The notes below the pieces were generated by a model. It saw only the letters and a program-made list of their open reading frames with translations, was not told the DNA's origin and ran no database searches. A stretch of 64,000 nucleotides of DNA from Pectinophora gossypiella (taxonomy: Eukaryota > Arthropoda > Insecta > Lepidoptera > Gelechiidae), in contig NC_065417.1 of the NCBI RefSeq assembly GCF_024362695.1, positions 5,511,001 through 5,575,000 on the forward strand. The letters are read 5' to 3'. How positions within the stretch are numbered: the stretch's first letter is position 1; each line of letters begins with the position of its first letter. Below, piece by piece: positions 1-11,353 of this stretch. A program made the position numbers and the translations under genes.

Positions 1-360
1 ATTGAGAAGTGACAGTTGAACAGAGGGGTATTATGGTGCTATCGTTTGGTGCAATCAGCCGCAGAACACGAGTGATCGGTCGTGACTTCCTCGAGTAAGG
101 GACCATTTTCTGAACAAGTTGCTGGGCCACTTTCCTTCACCCCCGTCTGGTTTGTTAAGGTGGAGACTAATGTAGAATACCGGTACTTACTCGATGTGAC
201 CACGATTGGTTTTAGCTTTATTTCATTTTATTTATTTAATAGGCTCACAAAATAGGTACAAAATAATTGTTTTGAACTAGATCTCAGCCCAAGACGTGTG
301 TTCAGCTTAGCCAAATGGGACGAAGCTTATATGGAATGTTTGTGGACGCATCTAGTTGTC

Positions 361-603
361 CGGTGGGGACATATCACAAAAATCACTTTGTGATCCCTAG
401 TTTGGTTAGGACATTACAGGCGGATCACCTGATTTTCCAAAAAGTCCGTGCTTCGGAAGGCACGTTAAGCCGTTGGACCCGGTTACTACTTACTGATGTA
501 AGTAAGTAGTCGTTACATGAGCCATGTCAGGGGCCTTTGGCGGCTCAATAGTAACCCTGACACCAGGGTTGATGAGGTTGGTAATTCACCTTACAACCCA
601 ATA
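361..603 (+). mobile_element. SINE family A, 5'-truncated copy
   Basis: It matches the body of the SINE at 31206 from ggtggggacatatcacaaa through ggcggctcaatagtaaccc to ttacaaccc. The tRNA head is missing. The 64-codon frame across it is not a gene. Confidence 0.88.
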
Positions 604-1042
604 TCCGTGTTAGGACGTTGTATCAAAAGTGAATATTCTCATTGAGGAAATGCTAAGTATGTCAGCACCTTTGCAGCCACATTCCATTGACTATTTTACT
701 AATAAGTAGTATGCTTTAGTCAACGTTGTTTGCAGTTTCTCTAAGGTGCTCATAAATATTAATTTAAGGTAAAATTCAAAGTCTGTATTATTTAAAGTGC
801 ATTGTAATGCGGCGATACGATGGTTTTTGTGAGGTTGCTAGTAAATAGTAGAATTTTATTTGAAGTTTTTGCTTGGATGATTTTTATTTAAGATAATGCA
901 ACAATGGAACTTGAAACAAGTTTTTATAGTTATGTGCAAAAGCTCGTTATCATTAGTTGTAGAGGCTTGTTTACTTTTGCATTTTATTGTGTATTTATGT
1001 TTACTAGATTCGCGTTCTCCTGTTTTCCTTTTTATTTGACGA

Positions 1043-1090
1043 GACTTATTGTAGATTTGCCGCAGGTGGCATTAACTACTTGGTCAGGGA
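1043..1090. repeat. Short repeat shared with 16537-16584
   Basis: attgtagatttgccgcaggt, then ggcattaactacttggt. The second copy reads gttgtagatttgccgcaaat, then ggcattaactacttggc. It is probably a fragment of an interspersed element. Confidence 0.6.
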
Positions 1091-3257
1091 GGGTGTCTCG
1101 CGAAGACTTCTGCTCCTGCCTACTCTGAACGGGATTACAGGCGTGACTTATGTAATCACAGCTAATGCAAAGTGGTTGGTAGTAAAGCAGCCCTTTTCAA
1201 TTCAATTACCAAGAAGTGAATGGTTGAGACGACAATGTGAGTAGTTTCGTAACATAGGGAAGTGATCGGCGCATACCCCGCCGCAATTATGAAGGATCAG
1301 CTTTTTGTGGATCAATCTTGTCGTATCTCGATGATTTATTGCTTGCGGTGTTAGATGAAAAGCTGATATTTTTTAAATTGATTTATTAGAAAGGTATTAC
1401 CTGTGTAATTGAATTATTTAGTAGGCATCCTGTATAGGTCTTTAAGTATAAACCCTTTGCTTAATAAAAAACGGTCCCTCTATATTAAAAAAAAATCTAT
1501 ATAAGTTCGCGTATGTCCACCAAAAGCCAACAGACATTTGTTGACGCAAAATTTCGCACTTACAGCATTACGATCTGACTGAAATAAACTATTTAAATTT
1601 AGAAGCGCTCATTCGAGACAACAATCGATATAACAAGAACTGTAACAACAGATATCAGCAAGAAATACCGGTAACACATAGCTTGACCTAGGTCAGCTAG
1701 GTCAATAGCCTGATGCATGCATGACGGATTCCCACATGCACGGGCAAATCGGTCGATATGCGGTTACAAATCGAACGACTGCGTCCACTCAAATCGATGC
1801 AGTCATGATTAGAATTTCAAATGGAAAAACCGACTAAGGGATTTATGTTTTTTTTAAGAGTGACTATTTATTGCCTATGTATTGGGCTGATCATAGTGAC
1901 AACCATTGGGTCAATTTAATACATTCGCGATAGGATTTAATATCAAAAGCGGGTCTGCCACCCCGTTGGGAACCCCGTTGGGGTTTGTAGATTCTAAATA
2001 TGTACCGAAGTCGGCCGTGCTCGGACCGAACGCGACGGTTTTAATTAGGTGCTAGTAATTGGAATTTAATAAGATTATTGTGAAGTCGATGTACTTAATA
2101 GGTCGTTAAACATGTAGATATACGACAGAAAAAGTAAGTAATTGTTGACGTGATGATTTATACAACACACGCACATGATGAACGAAGCGAATCTCATTAT
2201 CAGTAGTTGGATTTTTGCAATAATTTTGATATATTATCGTAAGGTATACTCAAAACATCCCCTATACTCAAAGGTTGTCTGAAAGTGATTGCTACGTTAC
2301 CTTTACTATTCTACTCTTTCTATTTCTCTTTTGATTTGTATATAATTATATATTTGTCTGCGTTATAATATTAGTCGTCGTATCTGCAAGATTTTTTTTT
2401 ATTGTAGTTTGACAGCTTTAAAAACATAATTATGCGAATTAGGTTAAGACTGTGAAATAAAAATATAAGTTTAAAACTAAAACCCGATAACGGAAAAATC
2501 ACGCTCTAAAAAGTATAAAATAAGAAAATATTTCTCTGAAAATCTTTTAGGAGATATTTTGATGTTTAGGAGATAGCTTAAACATGACTATTGAAACACA
2601 TAGCCTAAACCACCGGTCAATCAAGACGCTTCTAGTTAAATTCTGGCACGTGGTTTAGAAGCTAGTTGTGGTAACAGACGTGCATACACACATATATACA
2701 TATTAGGGTTCAAACCCATAACCCTCCTTTCGTATCTTCCGGAATTATTACCATTACCTAGCTAACCGTTATCCCACGACATATCTCCTATAAAAAATAA
2801 CACCCTAGCAGCAGTAAATGTCCAACAGATAAGTTCGTTATAAATTAAAGTATCACGAAGTGTTTCTCCCATGGTCGGGTTACGAGTAGTTTAATGATCA
2901 ATAATTGAAATTTATTGGTTCTTGTCTTGTCGTAATAAGGCCACAGGCCTGTAAATTGTTCTGTAGATACATCTATACAATACCATAGTATAGAACGAGT
3001 GAACAGAGTGAACGAGTGAACAGCCTAGCAGTCGCAGTATACTTTTTATGGTTAGATTTAATAGATCAACTAAATATATCTTAAATCAGGAAAAAAATGT
3101 TTTGGGATCACCTGATGATAATAGGAACAATACAATAAACAATCCTACTACTGAGAAAAAGTTATATAGGTATTTTTTTATGGAGAGCTGTTATATTTGT
3201 ATACTGCCGTATTTCTAGCCGCATCTATCTATCTATTTTCTCTTCTTTTACCATCAT
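1091..3257. other. AT-rich intronic or intergenic DNA
   Basis: Apart from a degenerate LINE tail near 2255-2380, I see no exon or repeat that I can define. The short frame at 904-1128 overlaps a repeat fragment and is not a gene. Confidence 0.5.
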
Positions 3258-3430
3258 CTCCCTAGTGTTATTCCGTTTTTCAGGGTGTCCTCTTACCTAA
3301 CGTGAAGATCTGACAGGTCCGATTTTTTACAGAAGCGACTGCCTGTTTGATCTTCCAACCCGCGAAGGGAAAACCAGCCCAAAGAAGGTTCAATTTCCTT
3401 TCCTTTCAGTAATGATAATCATCTATTGAC
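3258..3430. repeat. Dispersed repeat R4
   Basis: gtgttattccgtttttcagg, gatctgacaggtccgattt and acagaagcgactgcctgttt match the longer copy at 22494. Confidence 0.8.
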
Positions 3431-3854
3431 AAGAACTTGTCAATAGCATCATGTTGTCCAATGAACTTAGATATCATTGGAAACAAGGTTAAGTAAGTAG
3501 GTATTTGTAAGTTCAAGAAAAAAATGGCATCATAACTGGCTGTTTGCATGAGCTAAAACCATTTAAAGGGTACTGTAGGAACTTTAAAAATAAATAATAC
3601 CATAGGAAGTACGAAAGAATGTTTGATTTTCCAGCCGTTGCATGCACCGCTAACCCGATTAGTGCAACATGCATTGTGACGTAGAAACTTAGCCCTGGCA
3701 CACATTTGTTATACAAAAATACCATTTCAGAAATAAAAAGTTACGCTTTTCCGGGATTCTTTAAGTCGAAGTGATAACTGTCGGTTGCCAGTTTATTTTA
3801 AATATCTGAAAAATTAAAAAAAAACCGCGACCAGAAAAAAATACGCTAACAGCA

Positions 3855-4166
3855 GACCAGCTCAGTGGTTCCAGAAGACACAGCTCAGCGTTTCAAATGT
3901 CAGATCCCACATATGCTTGCAAGCAAACTGAGCGAGTAACATTCCTATCACACCTAACAAACGACCTGATGACCTTGAAGACCTGAACCGATTTTCATCA
4001 AACATAGCTAAGAACACTCTCGGCTGATATACCTTTCAAACAAAAAAACCGCATTAAAATCGGATCATCCGTTTGGGAGCTACGATGCTACAGACAGACA
4101 CATACACATTTAAACAGACACGTTTTTGTCACACCCCGTCGTTTTTGCGTCGGGGGTTAAAAAGAA
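3855..4166 (+). repeat. Dispersed repeat with a gtcggggg-type end
   Basis: ccgattttcatcaaacatag, aaaatcggatcatccgtttg, gggagctacgatgctacaga, (CAGA)n, then tttttgcgtcgggggttaaa. This is a familiar arthropod interspersed repeat type, probably a LINE 3' region. Confidence 0.65.
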
Positions 4167-4964
4167 AAACGCTTCACATGTAATTTGCGTTTTCGAGCAG
4201 AAATTCTAAATCATAATTGTATGGGTATAAATATATTTTTTAATTATGTAATTAGGTATGTTAGACTAGCTACTTAACACTCAACATTTTGTAGTGTTAG
4301 AAAAATTGTAATTACATCATGTATAAGTATAAATTGGGTCTGTTATAATTAAAAGATAGATAACATTAATTAAGACGCGAGGTAACCCGAGCCATGTAAG
4401 CTGAAATATTTAATTAGTGACCATCAGTCAGGCAAAACGAGTGAATTGTGATATTTTACTGAAATATTTACATAATGTATCTGTTTCCTTGAGCAATTTG
4501 GTGTTATGTGCAAACGCGAGTCTTCTAATCCACCAAATGCAATTTGTTTAGCCATTAGTTTTAAATGGGTGTATTGTTTCCAAGACAGCTCGTTTCTTGC
4601 TTGTTAAAACGGTTATACCTCTGGTGTGTGAATTTATTCAAAGTAAAGTTTCATTTATGTTATCTAATGCAATAAAGCTGCAAATCTAATACAATAAATA
4701 TCATGTAGCCGCTCTGGATACAATTGTAACAATAAAATTGAACAAATTCGCAGTTGTGATCACGAGATACTAAAATTTTTCGTTTTCGAGAAAAATCAGC
4801 AGCGCAGCACTTGAGAGTTATCTTAGAATCGATAAGGAACGGTCACGAAAACGATAGATGTTGACGATAACATTCCGAATATAAATGGGGCTAGTAATAC
4901 GTAGAAAAGTAGTAAACAAGGTTTGATAGATAGTATTGTTACGTATTGTACATAAAGTGGTGGT

Positions 4965-5110
4965 CGCGTGACATCCGAGCACAAATCAGAGGAACTGTTA
5001 GTACCGTGGGCCGCGATCCGCGATGGTACGGCGCGGGGCCCGCTGTCGGCTCCAATCGACCGCAAAAAGAAACACTTTTGCTTTCAATCGAGCTCCCGAA
5101 CGCGTCGGCT
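4965..5110. promoter_or_regulatory. Isolated GC-rich patch of unknown role
   Basis: About 145 bp with several CG pairs (for example gatggtacggcgcggggccc) lie in otherwise AT-rich DNA, 440 bp beyond the donor of the exon at 5550. Short frames are open on both strands, but none has matching splice sites in phase 0 with a convincing peptide. It may be a regulatory island or part of an unrecognised exon. Confidence 0.25.
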
Positions 5111-5549
5111 ACTGGCTAAAGAATATTTTTTGCACACAACGAAATTAATGGTTTCGAGGAGAAATAAACCGAGTCAAAAGCTTTTCAATTGAAAAAGACA
5201 TAGGTACTTAGCGAGCTATGCCAATAGACCTACATTAAGGTAGATCGGAATTTGCTATTAAATCGTCGGCACTATTGCGTATAAGGGAACAGTATGTTAT
5301 TTTATCCTCGTAATACGATGTACTCAAATAATGAGTAATTGAAGTGATTCAAATAAGGATATATAGGTTACTGTTGTAATGTAAGGTATCCCGCTCGAGT
5401 AGTTAGCTAATTTGACGTCAGACAATGGATATTTTGAATTGTGAGTAATCTATAACGAATAATGTTCTAGTATCAACACAACTAAGTGATGAGTAATCTT
5501 ACGAATATTGAATAGATTATGAAATTCATGAAATAGTGATAATGCTCAC

Positions 5550-5828
5550 TTGATCAGAGAGGTTGTCACACCACTGATGGGCGGCTGTCTTCTTTCCACC
5601 GTTGAGTCCATTAGTCAAGTGTGGGGTGAGGGGGCTCCCAGTGAACAGGTCCTCAGTAAGGCTCCCGTCGGAGGTGACGCGGGCACGGGGCTCCGGCGGT
5701 GGCCCCTGTGGCCCCACGAAGTCGAACTGTCCGTCCCACATGTCATACTCAAGCTCCAGGCTATCCTCCACCTCGATGCTCTCACCCATCGTGCCTCGCG
5801 AACGATTGAATATTCCCGATTTAAACAT
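5550..5828 (-). CDS. Candidate alternative first coding exon of the nuf locus
   Basis: This is an open frame of 93 codons ending at a good donor, CAA|gtgagc, in phase 0. Two in-frame ATGs exist. The one at 5828 starts MFKSGIFNRSRG in poor context. The one at 5789 starts MGESIEVEDSLELEYDMWDG and has A at -3 and G at +4, so it is the better start. The 80-residue product is acidic at first and then Pro/Gly-rich (GPQGPPPEPRARV, SDGSLTEDLFTGSP, HQWCDNLSDQ). I do not recognise the sequence. It lies downstream of nuf exon D on the same strand and ends in the same phase. Both could splice to one shared downstream exon, as expected for a second promoter of the same gene. It could equally be the first exon of an unrelated neighbour. 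Codon composition and the CpG-rich region upstream support it as a real exon. Confidence 0.6.
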
Positions 5829-6610
5829 TCAAACTGCTTTTACAGCCCGGTCGTTATTATCTTTGGATTTATTCCAATATTGCACAATATACTTATAAAG
5901 ATAATTTTCGAATGACTTTCGAAGATTAGAAGAGTTTTGTCAAAGATAAAGCTATTGATGGCACAGTAAAAGTTTGTCTTACAAGTAAGTTTATCGGTAA
6001 TACAATTATGTTTGCACTGCAGACGTAACACTTGCAAGCGGTAATCACTTTATGTCACATCGTCACATGCACGGCTTCACTGAGTCCACAAGTTTCAAAA
6101 GCACTTTTAATGTTTACACAGTAGCGAATGTCACAAGACCTTGTTATCCTAATTGTCGTCGTACACGAGAATTAAGATGATATCGGGTAAGATGAGACGC
6201 CGGCGAAGTCGATTTGAAATTTTCGACGGTTGCTCTGACATCGTCGGGGGACGCTCGCAATCGCTACGAAAGTTGAGCGAGTGTGAAATTTGAATTGGTA
6301 GATGTTTCGAGCTTCGACGCGATCGTGTTGGGACTTAAATTTGGTCGGTGTCTGGTGGGAGCGTGTTATTGGCACGGTATCGCGACGGGTACTAACGGGC
6401 AGCGGCGAGCGGCGCGGGCGCGCCCCACCCATTGACACGACATGATAATCAGCCGCCGCCAGCCGCCCGCGTACAAATAAACTTTATTCGCTCCCTGCAC
6501 ATGCAGCGGCCACCGATGGGTAGTTCCGAGGCAATAACCCCTTTCATAAGCTCCCCCAGTCTGGCATCTCGTAATTTTACGGGCGAGGGACGGCCATGAT
6601 TGCATTTGGC
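5829..6610 (-). promoter_or_regulatory. CpG-rich candidate promoter and 5' UTR for the exon at 5550-5828
   Basis: Against an AT-rich background this stretch is rich in CG dinucleotides, densest at 6170-6270 and 6360-6440, where it contains the run cggcgagcggcgcgggcgcg. It lies directly upstream, on the minus strand, of the ATG-bearing exon at 5550-5828. Several minus-strand frames are open through it, but they overlap each other and look like composition artefacts. A transcription start is inferred, not seen; I find no convincing TATA box. Confidence 0.4.
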
Positions 6611-8732
6611 TTTACCAGATGTTTGAATAACTACTTGTAGTTTAGCACACCATTTTGCATACTTACTTTCATGTTCCACAATTCTTAGATTTTAAGTGGA
6701 ATTAAAAGATAAGACCTGTCTAATCTTTAAGTTAAGTCCTAACCTGACGATTAAGTTATCTTAGGTTTAGATTAGGTTCTTTGTAAATCTCACATCATTT
6801 AATTTATTCAATTTACTCTATGTCTGTTCCGGGACCACGCCAATAATGATACCTAAAGATAATAAACATATGAAAATCAAACATCAAGACACTAAAATAT
6901 ATGAAATCAAACTAATTGAAAACGAAATGAGGGTAATAGAAAATAAAAGTGTAAAATCATCATTGGTTGACAGCATATTGGGTGACAGATAATATGATCA
7001 CGGCAATAAGTGACAATGCGTATGAAAGAAATGAAAGTCGTGCAGCTGAAAGTATAAAGAAATTGATGGAAGCGGAAATGACAGAGAATGCAAACACACA
7101 AAAAGTAATTTAAATGTAAGAAGCCAATACAATTAATGATTAAGTTCATTATTTAACGATCAGTCAAATGAAATGGACAAACTTGTGTGAAACTTTTCGA
7201 CTAAACTTACTTAGATACTGCTGAACTTCTTATATTTTTAGCTATTATGAACAACTTATGAATAATTTACTTTTCTTGGAACATTACACAGACAAATTAG
7301 ACGTTATCTCACCGTTCTTGTTGTTTTTGATCTTTCGTTTAAAAACATGCATCGAGCCACTTAAAACTTATCCATAATGGCTTGCTGCAGATAATTAAGT
7401 GCATCTCTATTTGTTACTTTCAAGCTACTATTTATATAACGTGCCTGAATGCCACTTGATCCGACTTGTGGAGATACATTAACTATAATAGTTACATTAT
7501 CTAGCTCGCGTATGGTACCAGACTCAATTAATCTTTTCTCGTTGATATAACGATGGTTTGTTTCAGATACTCTATTTGATTAATATTTTTTTTACATACG
7601 ATTTCTCTCTATTTGCTTAGTAACGACACAGTGCGAAATTATGAATAAACTTCTTAATTTTATAAAAATAGGGATTGGAGAAAGGAACAATGTTTAATCT
7701 TACAGGTTATAGAAATTTTTGTTTATAGCTGGTAATATAAACAGCAGACTCTCTACCATAAACAGTATCGATATTATTAATAGTACCTTATACGGTGTTT
7801 AGTCTTTGAAGAAAATTGTAATACTTACCTACCTATTGTTTAATTTATAATTATTATATTGAATTGGAAAGTAATGGCTTCGATTTAGGCGCAACTACTG
7901 GCAGTGAAAAATAGTGTACCCCAAAGAACCAGTTTTATGTCAAAATAAACAGAACCTTAACACCTGTTTTCGCATAATTCAAACAAAGGATCAAACAGTG
8001 GATTGTAGAAGACAGGAAAGTGGAATAGACAAGCAAAACTATTATTCAACGTATAAACAATTGCAAGCAACAATAAGCTCTCATACATTTAAATACGGTT
8101 TTTGTGAGCGTGGTAACATGTTCTGTGTCCGTACACTTTGTAAAGAGTAGATTTGCTAAGCCGAGCTAAGGAATTCGTACAAGAAGTCAGTTGAGCTGTG
8201 CAAAACAATAGTAACAAGTCCAAACAATTTTCGCAGGTTGCCCGCTTTAGTCTATTGTTCTGTACCTAAAATAAATATTACGGCTTTCAGTACTATCAAA
8301 TTGCGTTCGTGAAGCTCTGTATACAGCATTTGGTGACGCAGTTACTGTTGTTTTCCTTCCTGTGACGTCAATTGCTTGACTAACAGATTTTAATTATTTA
8401 TATGCATAGGTACGTATTCATCAACTTTGTTTATGTCTCCAGAAAGGAGCGGTTCGTCCTTTGTCTACGATTGATTTTCGGGACGCGACCCAAAAACGTC
8501 TATCGTAGTTGAACACGCGATGTTGTTAAGTACTTTATTTGGTATTCCCCCTGACTCGTTCATTATGAGCAAGGGGATTATCCAGGCTAGCATGGGGTGC
8601 GATGATTGGATGTACCACTCATGATTTTTGGGGCGATTTAATTATTTTATGCACGGTTATCAAGATTAATATTTTAGTTACGAAGTCTTCTTTGTTTGCG
8701 TCGATGTTTTTGCTTGGCCTTTCAGTGTAAGG
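6611..8732. other. AT-rich DNA, nothing recognised
   Basis: No repeat shared with the rest of the window and no convincing exon. Frames at 6907-7149 and 7914-8150 have chance-like composition. Confidence 0.5.
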
Positions 8733-9086
8733 CTAAAGCGCAATGTATACTTCCGCATCGTATGCTGTGTGTTTTTTGGAAAAATCGCCGTGTAAAGTCA
8801 AGAATTTATCAAAATAAACAAAACTAAAATCAATCTTCTCTGCTTTGTGGTAGGGATTATAATTCCAAACAAAGCTGAAAATTCTGACAGCGGAAACGAT
8901 TCGGAAGAATCCTGATGTGCTTGCTATAGCTTTAGTCTTAATATTTTCAGTTTGCCTTTCAATAATGTTATATTTATAAGGATCTTCGGTACAAATGTCA
9001 TTGTTACAGTAAGTTACTGCCTTAGAATGTTTTGGATCGCCCATTGTATTCGCGTTACCGTCAATTACCATAGAATGTGTCAACAT
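8733..9086 (-). CDS. Unidentified 117-codon open frame
   Basis: The longest open frame in the left 14 kb starts MLTHSMVIDGNANTMGDPKH and ends DAEVYIAL. It includes CNNDICTEDPYKYNIIERQ, FFRIVSAVRIFSF and YFDKFLTLHGDF. Residue use is mixed rather than skewed, which is unusual for a chance frame in AT-rich DNA. I recognise no domain. There is no signal peptide, and no splice context that would tie it to nuf. It may be an intronic gene, a decayed insertion or chance. Confidence 0.3.
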   Translation of the reverse strand: MLTHSMVIDGNANTMGDPKHSKAVTYCNNDICTEDPYKYNIIERQTENIKTKAIASTSGFFRIVSAVRIFSFVWNYNPYHKAEKIDFSFVYFDKFLTLHGDFSKKHTAYDAEVYIAL

Positions 9087-10154
9087 GAATACCTACGCAT
9101 GAAGAGCTGATGATAAAATAATGACGGACACTTTCCGCGTAGTAATGTCATCGCAAGACAATACTGGACGACCTCCGGTTGGTTCAAGGTTAGAACAATC
9201 ATGAGACACATGGACGAACTCTACTATTAGAGCTGACGATGGTCTGAAGATTTAGACTAGGTAATTGTTTCTATCGATAAAGGTTTATCAGTTGGATGCT
9301 GCCTATTGAGCTTTACTAGTTCATTTTACTTAAAAATGTTGTAGACAAAGATATTTTTCACACAAATATACCTACAATTATGAATTGAAATCTCCTCTCA
9401 ATTTCAAAACCAACTAAGACACCAAGCAAGGAAGTAAAGATGGATCGTAAATAGATGATTTGACATCAATTACTTATTGTTCGATCGTATCCCATAGCGC
9501 AAATTATTTAATTCCGTGAGTCGCTCATAATTTCTAATTACTTATATCAGTCAGACTATCTACTCGTAGATCCATAAACGCAGCGATTTTATGGTGAGAA
9601 TTTCTCATATGGAGTGTCATCTTAGTGTAATTATTGCTTCAAGATATGACGGTATAATGACACACATGTGCCTGATCTAGTCCAGATATATCACGTCGCA
9701 AGCGTCGATCTTTGCGCCCTAAAAACTATTTTTCTCTTTTATATGTGTCCTAGATTGCTGGCGTTGCCCCCTGTTAGAGTTTTATATAGAAATTTCTAGA
9801 CATAAGGATCGTTGTTGTGGGATTTACTAACATCTGGCAGAACGCCATGTTATTAGGTAAACTTTATTTTAGGGGTTGATGCAGGAATTGATAAATAGAG
9901 AATGTTCTGTTACAAAATTCATTTTAGAAATTTTCAGTTTGAAGGTGTGGTGAGGTTGCTGTTCGTGCTTCATGAGTGAAGCTGGGCCCACAGAATACCA
10001 GCGTCGTGGCTCTTGCCGCGGCTTATGTTGGGTGGGGTCCATTTATTGAGAACGTCCACCACCGCCATAATATATGATTATCACGAACGACATCTTTGTT
10101 ACCTACTAGATATTGTATAAGTTTTACATTAATAATAATCCTGTGGGGTCCTCT
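9087..10154. other. AT-rich DNA with one retroelement-like block
   Basis: Around 9950-10065 a GC-richer block (cacagaataccagcgtcgtg, cttatgttgggtggggtcc) looks like a LINE 3' UTR fragment ending near an AAT run. The rest shows nothing. Confidence 0.4.
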
Positions 10155-10255
10155 ACATCCATACATACATACATAAACTCACGCCCGTATTCCCCGAAGG
10201 GGTGGGCAGAACTACAAATAATCAAGAAACTATTTGCAGCCGGTTTTGATACATA
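10155..10255 (-). mobile_element. LINE 3' end fragment with (CATA)n tail
   Basis: Contains catacatacatacataaact, cacgcccgtattccccgaag and gggtgggcagaactacaaat, the same as the copy at 19711. Related short pieces lie at 11690-11750 (taccccgatagggcatatag), 18975-19030, 20050-20135, 23140-23165 and 23268-23345. Confidence 0.7.
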
Positions 10256-10795
10256 GACCTAAGGTGGATAATGAGAAACCGTATGATGAGACTATCGTAG
10301 ATGAGGGGATCAGACTATCGCTCCTCCTCTAATATTATCTTTCTTTCTTTAAAAAGTTAGGTAGCAACCCAAGTAGCAATCAAGAATTGTGATTAAGTCA
10401 TATATGTCTAAACTTTAGCTAAAGTGAGATTTATCCAAATCAAATAGGACTTATTAGGACTTCATAAATTCATTTCCTTCTTTAATACTATATAGTTTTC
10501 AACAAATCCTACTTTAGATAATTTAGAATACACAAAACCAAGTTTAGTATTCACAAAACTATTTAGTCTTATCTCAGCCTACTGTTAAGTTTACAAGTAT
10601 TCTTTTACTTTACTCAGATTATTTGAAGGCTCACTTAACACTAAATTGATTTAGTGAAGTATCAGTTTAGTCTTGTAAAGTAAAAATTGATTGCCTAGAT
10701 ATACTTAAGGCAATTTTTATTATTTGTTGCTCCTATACAAAACTGTTTTATTCGTTTTTGACTACAATAAGTAAAACATAAGAAAAGTCTATTCA

Positions 10796-10987
10796 ATGGA
10801 CGATAAAATCGAAATAGAAGCAAGCAGAAAGATGGATGACGTCCAAATAATAAAAGGATCTGGTGGTTTTCGAAGGCAGAATATTAAATACAGAAAATTA
10901 ACCTGTGATAATGCACATCCCACTGTTTTTGTTAGCGATGCGATATCTTCTTCATTGCCATCATTTTTTTTATATCGATTGGTATAA
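10796..10987 (+). pseudogene. Possible exon remnant inside the 10.4-13.9 kb element
   Basis: An open frame of 63 codons starts MDDKIEIEASRKMDDVQI and runs through GGFRRQNIKYRKLTCDNAHP. It has a more coding-like composition than its AT-rich surroundings. No domain is recognised and the frame dissolves into T-rich sequence. The opposite strand is also open (71 codons), so this is weak evidence. Confidence 0.25.
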
Positions 10988-11214
10988 CACATTTTTTTTG
11001 GCAAAAAATCGTAAGTTCCTGTTTTTCAAATCCGATCCAGCGTGTGGCGGCCCAGGTAGCTACGTCTCGCACAAATCTTCTCAAAAATGGCTAAGCTAGT
11101 CTAACCTAGTCTAAGCGCACGGCAACACTACACCATGAAAAATCGAGTTTTATATTAAAACCTGCTAAGTTCAAATATAAAATTAGGTACCTATTAGTCT
11201 AATAACAAATAAAT

Positions 11215-11353
11215 CCAATCAAAAACATAAATGTGAAATGAGAGCCAAGTTCAATATTATGATAAATGCTTTGGTTGTTGACTTCAACGACAAAAGAAGT
11301 GAGATCTAAATGGGTGCCAAGTTCAATGGTCAGTCCTGAAATTTATTTATAAG
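11215..11353. repeat. Short dispersed repeat R3
   Basis: caaaaacataaatgtgaaat, gagccaagttcaatatt, gtgagatctaaatgggtgcc and caatggtcagtcctgaaat recur in reverse at 39065-39211. It lies inside the 10.4-13.9 kb element. Confidence 0.75.

Noticed and set aside
5550..5915. Plus-strand frames of 98 and 121 codons
   Set aside because: They are antisense to the spliced minus-strand exon, which has a good start context and donor.
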